Made by a program: the position numbers and the translations under genes. A model generated the notes under the pieces. The model had not been told where the DNA came from. It worked only from the letters and a program-made list of their open reading frames with translations, and ran no database searches. This document shows positions 36,101 to 45,589 of a stretch of 64,000 nucleotides of DNA, piece by piece; positions within the stretch are counted from its first letter, which is position 1, and every line of letters begins with the position of its first letter. Source of the DNA: Gammaproteobacteria bacterium 45_16_T64 (GTDB lineage: Bacteria; Pseudomonadota; Gammaproteobacteria; Pseudomonadales; Ketobacteraceae). The stretch is taken from positions 1 to 64,000 of the forward strand of contig MABD01000001.1 in NCBI GenBank assembly GCA_002162955.1. Direction: 5' to 3'.

Positions 36101-39100
36101 TTACTCCCGATCTAAGCGGTAGGCAAACGAGGTGGATTGTAAAAGTTGTCGAATCAATACGAGGATATCCCCGCTAGTAGTAAATTGCGTTTCTGCCAGC
36201 GATTTATCCGTATTCACTAGCGGATCTGCATTGTGGCCTGTTGCAAAGCGATAATAGTTATCAACAAAACAATTCCGCGCTATTGTGCTAGCCGCCATCG
36301 TTTCTGCTAGCTCTCGAGTAGAATTGTAACTCGCGAGTACATCCAATCCTGAATTACTTCTGAGTACCCCCGATAAATCAAGCGCTAGTGCTGTTGCAGA
36401 TCCATTGTAGTCGTATTCTGTAGTGCGGTACGTGCCGGTTTGATCAAAACTTTCGAGTGCAGAGCCCGGTTCGTTCATCAATTGATGACACTGCCAACAT
36501 TGCCCCTCTGATGCCTCAGGCCCGGTAATAAAATCCCACCGCTCGCGAGTTGTCATTGGAGTATTGGGAAGTGTAATCGCATCTGGGTCAATACCCGAGG
36601 GTACGCCCATGGTGTGACACATCATATTTTCTCTGATCATTTTACCCCGTTTAACAATAGAGGTAGCGGCGAAATCACTATTTAAAATATGAGTTAGCCC
36701 CTGGTGCAACAGGCCGCCGCGATTACTATCGGTAGATACTCTTGTCATTTCGTTACCATTTATTCCTGTGATACCGTAATGCACCGCGAGGGCGCTATTT
36801 ACAAATGTATAGCCGGGATTAAACAATTCGTTGAAGGTAGCGGTTCCATCCTGTAGTAAATACCCAATAGCGTCTTCCTGCTCTTGTTTCATAGCATTAA
36901 TTACGGCATTTGTAAGTCCTGGTTTTTCCGTCGTGATGCCATAGGTTTTGGTGTAATACCGAATAAACTCAGAAAAATGCGATGAGAATTTTCGGTCAAT
37001 CATCATCTTCTCCGCTTGTGATACTACTTGATCAGAATTTTCTAGGTTGCCACTGTCCGCCAACGCTAAGATTTCTGCGCTTGGTGTAGTCCCCCATAAC
37101 TGGTATGAGAGTGCGCTTGCTTTTTCATACCCATCTAACTTATACGCCTGTTCAGACACGTCCCAGTTACCAATTTCCATTCGATAGAGAAAGAAGGGCG
37201 ATAGCAGCATTGATGCAAGCATATCTCTACTGTCATGCTGATCACGAAATGTTATGTAAGCTGATTTTTCGGCATTAGTTAGGGGGCGTCTAAATATTTT
37301 TTTGCCTACTGTAGATACCTGGTCGTTCGAGCAAGCGTTAGTCCCACAACCTATCTGTGATAACACGGTGTTTTGTGCGACTTCGTCAGCCAGTGTTTTA
37401 TATGTCAGGATATCATCTACCAATGCGATACCTTTATCGACTTCTGTAGGAAACTTAAAGTGCTCGTCAAATTTTTCATGAGGGAGCTTTTCATCTGATA
37501 GCGTGATGCCAAATATATCGTTAATGGTGTTTCTATATTCATAGGGTGTAAGCAATCGGATATTTCTGACACCTCGGTCATCAGATGATGTATCAATGTC
37601 CTTCTTTTCATAGCCCCACTGTGTAACCCATACCCAAGTGGCAATACTATCGAGGCAAGTCTCGTTGCAGCTTACGACTGGCATTGTACTTACCTTTGTG
37701 AGCAGTTCCTGGTAATTCCTATTCGCCCATGGACTTTGTCTAAAACCATCAAATAGATCGCCGCCAGTTCCAGATGGTTGATGGCAGAAGCTACACTTGT
37801 CATCAAATAGCTTTTTATTTGCCAATGAAATAGGCAACTCGATTTGTACTGTATTCGAAAAAAGTGATGTTCCAGCGCTATTTTCTGCTTTTATTCGGTA
37901 TTGATAATTGTTGCCGATCACGACACTATCGTCGGTGTAGTCAGTACCCACAACCGCCTGGTCGAGATTAGTCCAAGCGTTATTGTTTTCTTTTCGCTGT
38001 AAAATGTAACGATCTTCATTGTTAGCATTATCAATCCATGACAGATCAACTACATAGTTATTGATTGAGCCGGTAAGTTGAGATGGAGCGTTTGGGATTG
38101 TAACGACTTCAATTAGCTCAATAAGATTACTTTCTGCGGAAGTCGCTACGCCGAAATCATTAAACGCCTCCACCCGATAAGTATAGGAATTATCATTTGC
38201 GACGTTGAGGTCATTGTACTGCCCGATATTGGATGATACTTTTGAAAGTTCTTTCCAGCTTTCGCTGTTCTTTCTTCGGTATATGGAAAATCCACTTTCA
38301 TCATCACTATTGTCATTCCAGCTGATACCGATTAAGTCATGTGCACCGGAGGGCACAGCAACAACATTGCTTGCAGCCGTTGGTGCTGTGGGTATTACTC
38401 TAAAGCTGTTAATAATGTAAATTGCTAGACTGTCGGCACAACTGCCAATGCACTCAGTGGTATTGCCCAGGGGCATTGTAGTCGTAATGGTGTTAGAAAG
38501 ATCTGCAACAGTGTAATCTGGATTTAGCAGTGAGGGGGATGGTTCGATTCCTTGTCCATTATTACCGTGGCACGATGCACAGTTATTTCCGTAGTATGTT
38601 TCCGCAGGAATGATAAAAGATACTCGTGTGGAATTACTGGAAGATGGCGCTGAATCCCCCGCACTGTTGACAGCGCGGACTTGATAGCGATAGCTGTTGT
38701 CGTAGGATACATCGTTATCGGTATAATGCGTACTCGCGGTATTGTGTAACGCAATCCAGCTGCCGTTATTGGTAGAACGGTGAAGTGAGAAATGGGTCTC
38801 ATTGTCAGAGTTATCTGTCCATGACAGGCTGATAGAATTTTCGTTTTGACCAGCATGCACCGAACTGGGGGAAACTGGCGGAGCTAATTGAATTACTAGT
38901 TGGAGTAAGTTACTGATCACGTCGGTAGACTCACCTTGCTGATTAAATGCGCTTACTTGATATTGATAGCTGTTCCCCAAGAATACATCCCTATCAATAT
39001 ATTCCGTAGCATCTTCGCCAAGTGTTGTTACACTAATCCAATCGCTAGTATTGCGACGTCTAAGGAGGTTAAAGCCTTCTTCGTTATCAGAGTTGTCGCT

Positions 39101-40033
39101 CCAGGTAACGGAAATATAATTTTGATCTGCATCGGTGATCGCGAGTATATCGCTAACTGCGTTCGGAATAGTAGCAGGTGGTGTTGGGGTTGTGGGCTCT
39201 GTCGGTGGAGTAGTAGGCGGTATAGTCGGCAGTGTTGGTTCAGTATGATCACCAAACTGTTCAATAATATATTTCGCTAACCCCGTCGAACAATCATCGG
39301 TGCAAGACGTTGTATTTCCAATGGGCATGGTCTTCGCTATTACCGATGCGAGAGATTGCTCTTGATAGCCCGGATCGGTCAAGGGGGGGAAGTTCCCCAT
39401 GCCTTCTCCATTGGCTCCGTGACATGCAGCGCAGTCGTTCGAGTAAGTTTCTGCTGCTTCAAAAAAAATTTCGTCCGTAGTATCTAATCCTGTCCACTGC
39501 TGGTTGTTACCTCCGTGCATCGTATACAATATTACGGAAGATGCATTGACATCCAGGTCAACGGCATAGCCACTGCTGAGTAAAACTCCGTTATCGTATG
39601 ACCATTCTTGTGTATTAGAAGATGTACAAATTCGAACAACTACATCGGCATAATTTTGAAGTGAGGTGTAATCGAGACAAGAGTCTGTTTCTCTGGCGTT
39701 TCTAATGCGATTGTTATCGTCTTGATACCAACGCTGACCAGAAGAGTTATTACATGGGTTGGCGACTACTTTGATATCTTGATCAGCGTTAGCGATATCA
39801 TCTGAACTCGATTTTTCTATTTCAATCTCGCTGACGTCTAAGCATAAGGTTTCATTAAATCCGGATTTTAGTGCGTAGCCTACAGATTGAGATGCGTTAC
39901 TAATCTCCTCGCCAACGGAGTCGAGATCATTTTGAGCCCCGCATGCGGACAAAAAGATGATGAATATAGTTAGGATAGAGAGCTGAGTTGGCGATGACTT
40001 TTTATTATGATTTCTAAACGTATTACAACGCAT
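36101..40033 (-). CDS. Giant multi-heme DUF1592-type lipoprotein with ricin and FN3 domains
   Basis: 1310 residues. A lipobox LSAC puts the lipidated Cys at 31. A ricin-type beta-trefoil (about 50-185) has three Q-x-W marks (GQRWYQ, TQEWSY, NQQWTG). Then come a cytochrome c module with CAACH (about 200), a Pro/Thr linker, two fibronectin III repeats, a cytochrome c with CASCH, two more FN3 repeats, and a cytochrome c with CSFCH (about 755). The C-terminal 450 residues form the DUF1587/1595/1592/1588/1585 assembly, which carries a fourth CxxCH (CWQCH) and a 'CHTMGVPSG' motif. Ricin and FN3 parts suggest polysaccharide attachment; the hemes suggest electron transfer outside the cytoplasm. A GAAGGG ribosome binding site supports the start. 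It is co-transcribed with the DUF1552 gene. Confidence 0.85.
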   Translation of the reverse strand: MRCNTFRNHNKKSSPTQLSILTIFIIFLSACGAQNDLDSVGEEISNASQSVGYALKSGFNETLCLDVSEIEIEKSSSDDIANADQDIKVVANPCNNSSGQRWYQDDNNRIRNARETDSCLDYTSLQNYADVVVRICTSSNTQEWSYDNGVLLSSGYAVDLDVNASSVILYTMHGGNNQQWTGLDTTDEIFFEAAETYSNDCAACHGANGEGMGNFPPLTDPGYQEQSLASVIAKTMPIGNTTSCTDDCSTGLAKYIIEQFGDHTEPTLPTIPPTTPPTEPTTPTPPATIPNAVSDILAITDADQNYISVTWSDNSDNEEGFNLLRRRNTSDWISVTTLGEDATEYIDRDVFLGNSYQYQVSAFNQQGESTDVISNLLQLVIQLAPPVSPSSVHAGQNENSISLSWTDNSDNETHFSLHRSTNNGSWIALHNTASTHYTDNDVSYDNSYRYQVRAVNSAGDSAPSSSNSTRVSFIIPAETYYGNNCASCHGNNGQGIEPSPSLLNPDYTVADLSNTITTTMPLGNTTECIGSCADSLAIYIINSFRVIPTAPTAASNVVAVPSGAHDLIGISWNDNSDDESGFSIYRRKNSESWKELSKVSSNIGQYNDLNVANDNSYTYRVEAFNDFGVATSAESNLIELIEVVTIPNAPSQLTGSINNYVVDLSWIDNANNEDRYILQRKENNNAWTNLDQAVVGTDYTDDSVVIGNNYQYRIKAENSAGTSLFSNTVQIELPISLANKKLFDDKCSFCHQPSGTGGDLFDGFRQSPWANRNYQELLTKVSTMPVVSCNETCLDSIATWVWVTQWGYEKKDIDTSSDDRGVRNIRLLTPYEYRNTINDIFGITLSDEKLPHEKFDEHFKFPTEVDKGIALVDDILTYKTLADEVAQNTVLSQIGCGTNACSNDQVSTVGKKIFRRPLTNAEKSAYITFRDQHDSRDMLASMLLSPFFLYRMEIGNWDVSEQAYKLDGYEKASALSYQLWGTTPSAEILALADSGNLENSDQVVSQAEKMMIDRKFSSHFSEFIRYYTKTYGITTEKPGLTNAVINAMKQEQEDAIGYLLQDGTATFNELFNPGYTFVNSALAVHYGITGINGNEMTRVSTDSNRGGLLHQGLTHILNSDFAATSIVKRGKMIRENMMCHTMGVPSGIDPDAITLPNTPMTTRERWDFITGPEASEGQCWQCHQLMNEPGSALESFDQTGTYRTTEYDYNGSATALALDLSGVLRSNSGLDVLASYNSTRELAETMAASTIARNCFVDNYYRFATGHNADPLVNTDKSLAETQFTTSGDILVLIRQLLQSTSFAYRLDRE

Positions 40034-40068
40034 ACGATTGGCCCTTCAAGAAAACAAGATTGATTGGG

Positions 40069-40416
40069 CTATCTTAGGCGGTTACGGATTCGTACGGTAT
40101 CGACACGATGACCTAAGCCATGTGGTTTTTGTTAGTGATCCAGCCACTAAGCATTGATCAGCGATAACCCCGACATCACCGCCTAGATCAATTAGCCCGT
40201 GTGCGACCCCGAGTTTTTTGCTAAGGCAACGCAGCGATCTACTGCGTACTCTTTGCCATATCCCCCAAGATCGATTTCCATCCCGGGTTGCGTTAGCCGT
40301 ATATAAGGCGGTGACCACTCAACTTTGTGCCACCCGATCTTTGGTAGAATCTGATCGATTGCCTTTTGACTAGGCAATCTATTGCTCGAGGGTATGTTTG
40401 TTAAATAGTGTGCTTG
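40069..40416 (-). pseudogene. Remnant of an apbE-type FAD:protein FMN transferase gene
   Basis: Translation of the minus strand gives ApbE-like sequence in pieces: 'GWHKVEWSPPYIRL' and 'EIDLGGYGKEYAVDRC' in one frame, then 'GLIDLGGDVGVIADQ' in another after the G-run near 40208. Adding one G there restores 'NSGVAHGLIDLGGD', the conserved ApbE core. Further downstream the reading shifts again. Only about 110 of some 330 expected residues remain; the N-terminal third and the C-terminus are missing. ApbE flavinylates exported proteins and commonly sits beside DUF3570/DUF4266 genes, as this remnant does. The locus has therefore probably lost this function. Confidence 0.75.
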
Positions 40417-40419
40417 ACC

Positions 40420-41583
40420 TTAAAAAGTATAATCAATACTCATGCTAACCCGAGTGAATTCGACGAGCACTGGCGATTCGTCACCATCAAATATGCCTAA
40501 TTCCTTTCCTGATTCATAACGCTCAGCTGTACCTGCTATTAGCCAATCGCCGTATTTACATTGGGCGCGTAGGCCTGTGGTGATAGCGCCATAAGAGGAT
40601 AACCTATAGTCACTGCTGTGGTATTTGTTAGCGGAGTCTGCGGTGTTTGCAAAAAACGGCGTATCGCTTTGACTATACCAGCGTACAGAGGGTATAAGCA
40701 TTACATGGTCACCTAATTCCACCCAAACACTAGCGTCAACGGTATGAGATTGCATTTCCCAGTCATCGCCATAATAGCGGTAGTCCAGATGTAAGGTACT
40801 ATCGATACTAGAATAGTGTTGGCGCAGGGCTGTATTTACCGTCCAGCGCTGGCGGCTATCAGGGCGCCGATCGTTAAGTTTATAAGAGTCACTGAGAAAG
40901 CCTTCAGCACTCGCAAAACTAGAGCCAACCTGGATGATAGTGTCCTTATTTATGACTTGGCTAAGGCCTACAAATGCTGAGCTTGATTGTTTGTCATCTT
41001 TAATGGTGTTGGTGGGCACATTACCTTGTGTTGGCTCAATGCTGTCGTTTGAACCGCTAACGCCGACACTCAGAGTGCTTAGCTTGTCGTTAAAATTGAA
41101 ACTTGCACCAAGCCCGAGACTTGATGATGCATAATCATTCTCTTCAGAAATACCGGCGGTCAATCCCAATGATCCATTGTCATGATAATAGGTTGTTTGT
41201 ATCGATGCGTCAGTACGGTGTTCTTTAATGCTTGCGCCACTCATAACCACAGGTTTGTCAGGGTTAGCCTCTTTATCAACATACCAAGGTGACGCGCCGC
41301 TGAGGGTTTCATCCTGGATATTGAGAATGACAGCTAGCGCTGAATTTATCGGAGCCACTACACGAAACTGTTGAATATCAATGGTATAGCGCTCAGAATC
41401 GCCAGAGTACACAGCGCTATCATCAACATTGTCTTCCTGATAATGTGTTGCCTGATAAGACATTGAAAACTCGTAAGGAGACGTGTCTGCTATAACCTCT
41501 GTTGAGATTGCAGGCAACGCCAGTGCTGCCGCGGTTAGACTCGCTAATGCATTGATAGGGGTGGGTCTAATACTACTTTTCAT
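40420..41583 (-). CDS. DUF3570 family beta-barrel-like outer-membrane protein
   Basis: 387 residues with a signal peptide (LTAAALALPAISTEVIA). The mature protein is a run of amphipathic beta strands ending in aromatic Phe (SMSIDYTF), typical of an outer-membrane barrel. The 'FSMSYQATHYQEDNV' opening, the repeated 'YYHDNGSLGLTAGI' type strands and the DUF4266 gene just upstream identify DUF3570. In other genomes the set includes a thioredoxin-like protein and ApbE and is thought to act in envelope redox or flavinylation. Here only the ApbE remnant remains. Function unproven. Confidence 0.82.
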   Translation of the reverse strand: MKSSIRPTPINALASLTAAALALPAISTEVIADTSPYEFSMSYQATHYQEDNVDDSAVYSGDSERYTIDIQQFRVVAPINSALAVILNIQDETLSGASPWYVDKEANPDKPVVMSGASIKEHRTDASIQTTYYHDNGSLGLTAGISEENDYASSSLGLGASFNFNDKLSTLSVGVSGSNDSIEPTQGNVPTNTIKDDKQSSSAFVGLSQVINKDTIIQVGSSFASAEGFLSDSYKLNDRRPDSRQRWTVNTALRQHYSSIDSTLHLDYRYYGDDWEMQSHTVDASVWVELGDHVMLIPSVRWYSQSDTPFFANTADSANKYHSSDYRLSSYGAITTGLRAQCKYGDWLIAGTAERYESGKELGIFDGDESPVLVEFTRVSMSIDYTF

Positions 41584-41638
41584 GTTCTACTCCAGGCACC
41601 CGTTAGGGACAGCGCCGATTTCAGTCCTACTGTGGACC

Positions 41639-41848
41639 CTAATTGCAACCGCAACCACCACCTGCAGCTTGAGTGCCGCCTGATGACGCTTCTTTCGCAA
41701 AATACATGTGATCTTTCAATGCTGAGTCGAGGGGATTGGGCTTCCATGCCATATCAGGCCTCGCTAACGTACCCCGTTGATACGCCTTGACCTGTGTGCA
41801 CGCACTTAAGCCATAAATGATCAGTAACACGAAAATCAGTCTAGCCAT
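41639..41848 (-). CDS. DUF4266 small lipoprotein with C-terminal Gly-Cys tail
   Basis: A 69-residue lipoprotein with lipobox LSAC (Cys at about 17). The family stretch 'RGTLARPDMAWKPNPLDSALKDHMYFAKEASSGG' matches DUF4266, and the end is GGGCGCN, a tail with two cysteines that may bind metal or cofactor or form a disulfide. It lies 55 bp upstream of the DUF3570 gene, its usual partner, and is probably co-transcribed. It is thought to act in the envelope with DUF3570; biochemistry unknown. Confidence 0.82.
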   Translation of the reverse strand: MARLIFVLLIIYGLSACTQVKAYQRGTLARPDMAWKPNPLDSALKDHMYFAKEASSGGTQAAGGGCGCN

Positions 41849-41975
41849 CTCCAGCGCCTCGCAGAATTCATTTCAGATAGGAGAGAGTAGAATAGGGGGG
41901 AGGGGGCAGAAAACCTATCCCTCTGATGGTCTAGACCAGATGGATATAAACGAGTATCTACGATTAATACGGTCT

Positions 41976-44336
41976 CTAGTGAACGGAGAGTGCGCTGGTC
42001 ATCTTCTCGATTAGCACGTCAATGTCGACAGGTTTAGCCAAAAAATCATTCGCACCAAGCTTCTTACATTTATCCTCTTCGTTATTCTTATCATTGGCGG
42101 TGACGGCAATAATCGGAATGTTACGCCATAAGTCATTTGCCCGAATCTTCTCGATAGCCTCGAAACCATCCATGACCGGCATCATAATATCCATCAGAAT
42201 AATGTCCGGCGTCTTTTCGTCATTTTGTAGGTGATTGAGGGCTTCTTGACCGTGGCCAGCAATTACGAAATTAAAGTCAAATTTTTCTAAAGCGGCCATC
42301 ATGGTAAATACGTTGCGGGTGTCATCCTCCACAAGTAATAACGTTTTCTTGTGTAAATTGGGGTTATTATCTACGGTATTGGATGTGGGCTTAACTATGG
42401 TATTCTGGTTTTCAGTCGTCGTTAAGGTCTCCTCAGTGTCGGACCCTACACTGGGTGGTTTCTCAAGGTTAGGCGTGTCAGGTCCATCTGTGATAAGTTC
42501 GGATTGAAAATCAATGGTGAAGCAGCTGCCTTCTCCTAATGTTGACGTCACATAAATTTCTCCACCGAGAAGGCGAATCATATTCCTTGATATATTAAGG
42601 CCCAACCCGGTACCACCAAAGCGTCGACTCGTGGACGTATCCTCCTGTTGGAAGGCTTCGAATATCAACTTGAGATTTTCAGGTTTAATCCCCATTCCTG
42701 TATCCGTTACGCTTAGACGAATCATTTCTAGGGGCTGCATGCTCACAGCGATAGTGACTCCGCCTTGTTGCGTAAATTTGACTGCATTTGACACGAGATT
42801 TCGTATAATTTGATTTAGACGCACCTCATCCGTTTTCACAAGATCCGGTACGTTGTCATCGACATTTGATGTTAAGCTGAGCCCTTTGGTATCAGTAAGG
42901 GGTGACAATTGACTCATAAGGCGCCGTAAGTTCAAGCGGAAGTCGAACTGTCTTGCTTCTACGCTAATTTTTCCAGCTTCGACTTTAGCAAGATCAAGTA
43001 TATCGTCAATCAACGTTAACAGGTCATTGCCACTGCGGTGGATAATTTCAGCGGATTCGATTTGTCTTGAGGACATGCCTTCGGTATTCTTTTTGGACAA
43101 CACTCGCGACAACACAATGATGGAATTCAATGGTGAGCGTAATTCGTGAGTCATTGTCGAGAGGAAGTCGCTCTTCGCCTGATTGGCATTTTCAGCAAGT
43201 TCCTTGGCAATCTGTATGTCTCTTTCTGCCTTTTTCATCAACGTAATATCTTGGGTGACGATCACTTCCTCGTGTTCACTGTACTCGTGTTTCTGTACAA
43301 CGAAAAACCTTGGTATACCTGCCTTGTCCATTATCTTCAATGGGTGCTCGTAGCTTGCCTCGTTCACGAATATCGTAAGATCACCAACTTCTTCCTCTAG
43401 AGCGAGCATTGTTGGATTTTCAGCAATAAGGCCTGATGGGGTTTTTCGTAGAATACCAAAACCGAACGCTTGGGTAGACCATACCAATAAATCCAATTGC
43501 TGGTGAACTCTTCTGGATCGAATAACCTGCATGATAGCATTGATGCGCATAAGAAAGAGGTGGGCGGGGTCATCTTTAAACAGTAAATCTAGGGCGCCAA
43601 CCTCTAAAGCAACTTCAGTCATTTCTTTGCGTGAGGAGAACATTACGAATGAAAAGTCTAACGCGACATTTTCATTGATTGCTCTGCATAATTGGTCGCC
43701 ATTTCCGTCGGGCATATAGAAGTCGATTATCGCCAGAGAAGGGGATTCCTCAAGGGCCATGGCTAACCCTTCATGATAACCTGATGCTTCTATAACATGA
43801 TAACCTGCTTCTCTGAGTAAACTAGAATATCGCATCCGTACGGTATCGGAGTCATCGACCAATAATATACGTTCCTGGGCTCTGGTTTTGATGGTTTCTG
43901 GGTCGATCGCTTGTATCGACTTTGTGACTGATTTGTTCTCTACAGTAGAGATGAACTTTTCCATGCGTTGAGGCATTTGGTCAAGTTCATCTTTAAGTTG
44001 TATATCGGTGTTCGGCCTTGCTAACACCAGCTCCCACGCGCTATCGTCTGGCTTTTCGGTGAAAATCATCACAGCGACATTCATAAATCGTTTGTCAGCC
44101 TTAATTCTACGCAAAAGAGTCTCACCACTCATACCAGGTAGAATCCAATCCAATAATATCGCAGAGTAGGTGCAATCATTAAGACTATTTGCAAGCAGAG
44201 CCCAGGCACTTTCGCCGCTATCAGCCGGGTCGCATTCTAAGCCACGCTGGTTGAATTTATCAATACAAACGGCCCGCATTGTTGCGCTGTCCTCGACAAC
44301 TAGCACACGATGAGCACTAGCATTTACCTGGCTCAT
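41976..44336 (-). CDS. Soluble multi-receiver hybrid histidine kinase (REC-REC-HK-REC)
   Basis: 786 residues without membrane segments. Receiver 1 (about 10-130, Asp in AILLDWILPG) and receiver 2 (about 160-285, Asp in LAIIDFYMPDG) precede a PAS-like linker (about 285-370) and a short coiled coil. HisKA has its His in FLSTMTHELRSPLNS. HATPase_c shows 'NLVSNAVKF', 'DTGMGI' and 'GTGLGLNIS', and receiver 3 (about 660-780) has its Asp in IILMDIMMPVMDG. The gene overlaps the upstream cheR by 4 bp, so it is the last member of the chemosensory operon. It could receive phosphate from CheA through the N-terminal receivers and pass it to an output; no Hpt protein is nearby other than CheA. Confidence 0.9.
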   Translation of the reverse strand: MSQVNASAHRVLVVEDSATMRAVCIDKFNQRGLECDPADSGESAWALLANSLNDCTYSAILLDWILPGMSGETLLRRIKADKRFMNVAVMIFTEKPDDSAWELVLARPNTDIQLKDELDQMPQRMEKFISTVENKSVTKSIQAIDPETIKTRAQERILLVDDSDTVRMRYSSLLREAGYHVIEASGYHEGLAMALEESPSLAIIDFYMPDGNGDQLCRAINENVALDFSFVMFSSRKEMTEVALEVGALDLLFKDDPAHLFLMRINAIMQVIRSRRVHQQLDLLVWSTQAFGFGILRKTPSGLIAENPTMLALEEEVGDLTIFVNEASYEHPLKIMDKAGIPRFFVVQKHEYSEHEEVIVTQDITLMKKAERDIQIAKELAENANQAKSDFLSTMTHELRSPLNSIIVLSRVLSKKNTEGMSSRQIESAEIIHRSGNDLLTLIDDILDLAKVEAGKISVEARQFDFRLNLRRLMSQLSPLTDTKGLSLTSNVDDNVPDLVKTDEVRLNQIIRNLVSNAVKFTQQGGVTIAVSMQPLEMIRLSVTDTGMGIKPENLKLIFEAFQQEDTSTSRRFGGTGLGLNISRNMIRLLGGEIYVTSTLGEGSCFTIDFQSELITDGPDTPNLEKPPSVGSDTEETLTTTENQNTIVKPTSNTVDNNPNLHKKTLLLVEDDTRNVFTMMAALEKFDFNFVIAGHGQEALNHLQNDEKTPDIILMDIMMPVMDGFEAIEKIRANDLWRNIPIIAVTANDKNNEEDKCKKLGANDFLAKPVDIDVLIEKMTSALSVH

Positions 44337-45586
44337 GGTCGCTTCTCCGGGTAAAATATTTTAATCACTGGATGTTCGGGGTACAGTTTAAGAACAATGT
44401 CAATTTCGCGTTGCGCTGGTTTGTCCAACCCCTTTGCTCGAAATCCAAGTGCCAATACGCTGTGTAGGTCGGCAAGTTTTTTGGAAGAGAACGTAACGTC
44501 CTTCGTGCTTTCGTGTAGTGAAATTGCTTGTTCCGCTGTTTCCATTGCCTGGAGATCTTGTCCTTGATCAGCATACAGGCAACTCAACGCATGAAGAGAA
44601 TTAAGGCTGTCAGAAGGTTTCTCTACCAGTTGTTTCTCGAAGGAATCTTTTTTCTGGTTGTGCAATGTTAAATTTGTCGTTAATGTCGCTCCCTTTATGT
44701 TTTCTGTTTTTTTTCTTTGCTTTAAAACGTCGGAAAAGGTCTTTCGACTCACCGCTGACACATCAGAGGGTGATGAAGGCCCAATGTTCTTAGTGGGTTC
44801 TGACTCAATGTGCCCCTTGTGTCTGAAAGCCGTAACCCCCCCCAATGGAGCTGAGCTAAAGACTTCCCGGCATCGTGGTGCCTCAGTGCTATCAATGATA
44901 ATCCATCCGTTAGGAGATAGTTGTTTTTCAAGGACGCGTAACGCTCGTGTCACGTGAGGTGCGTCTAAGTAGATCAGAAGATTATTAAAGAATATTACAT
45001 CAAAATATGAACTAATCTTATCGAGTCCCAAAAAGATATTGTGACAATGGAATTCAACCGATTTTCTAATTTTTGGACAAATGATATAGCGACGGTCTTT
45101 TGTTAACGAAAAGAATTGTTGTTTGAATTTCGTGGAGGTTCGTCGAAAATCGTATTCAGTATAGATTCCGTCTTGTGCTTTTCGAATGCAGTGTTTCGAT
45201 ACATCGGCTGCAAATATCCTGACGTTATCAAGGTTTACCCCCTGCGTTTGAAGTAACATAGAAAAACTGAATGCCTCTTCTCCCGCAGCACAGGGCAAGC
45301 TTAGTATACGTGGTGTCCTTCCTTCCTTTATCATAGGCTTAATAACGGTAGTGATCACACTATTCATTTGCGCTTCATAACGGAAAAAGAAGGATTCATT
45401 CGTCACGACAGACTCTATGAAAGGGGTAGGGTCAATACTGTTTGATAGTAACCCCTGCACCAGTTCCTCTTTGGTCATACGCAGATTTCGCGCCGTTTCT
45501 AATAGCGCTTGATCAATATTGTCTTGTGTATCGGCAGAGACAACAAAACCTATTTTCTTGTTTAACCAACGATTAATGGCAGACAC
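44333..45586 (-). CDS. cheR: CheR-type MCP methyltransferase with TPR-like C-terminus
   Basis: 417 residues. The N-terminal helical domain, then the SAM-binding methyltransferase core: 'ESFFFRYEAQM', 'PRILSLPCAAGEEAFSFSMLL' (Ala replaces the usual Ser in the CSTGEEPYS-type motif), 'IFAADVSKHCIRKAQDGIY' and 'YFDVIFFNNLLIYLD'. A linker leads to tetratricopeptide-like repeats (about 325-410), as in WspC-type CheR proteins. It methylates glutamates of chemoreceptors. It overlaps the hybrid kinase gene by 4 bp and lies 3 bp after cheB. Confidence 0.88.
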   Translation of the reverse strand: MSAINRWLNKKIGFVVSADTQDNIDQALLETARNLRMTKEELVQGLLSNSIDPTPFIESVVTNESFFFRYEAQMNSVITTVIKPMIKEGRTPRILSLPCAAGEEAFSFSMLLQTQGVNLDNVRIFAADVSKHCIRKAQDGIYTEYDFRRTSTKFKQQFFSLTKDRRYIICPKIRKSVEFHCHNIFLGLDKISSYFDVIFFNNLLIYLDAPHVTRALRVLEKQLSPNGWIIIDSTEAPRCREVFSSAPLGGVTAFRHKGHIESEPTKNIGPSSPSDVSAVSRKTFSDVLKQRKKTENIKGATLTTNLTLHNQKKDSFEKQLVEKPSDSLNSLHALSCLYADQGQDLQAMETAEQAISLHESTKDVTFSSKKLADLHSVLALGFRAKGLDKPAQREIDIVLKLYPEHPVIKIFYPEKRP

Positions 45587-45589
45587 TAG

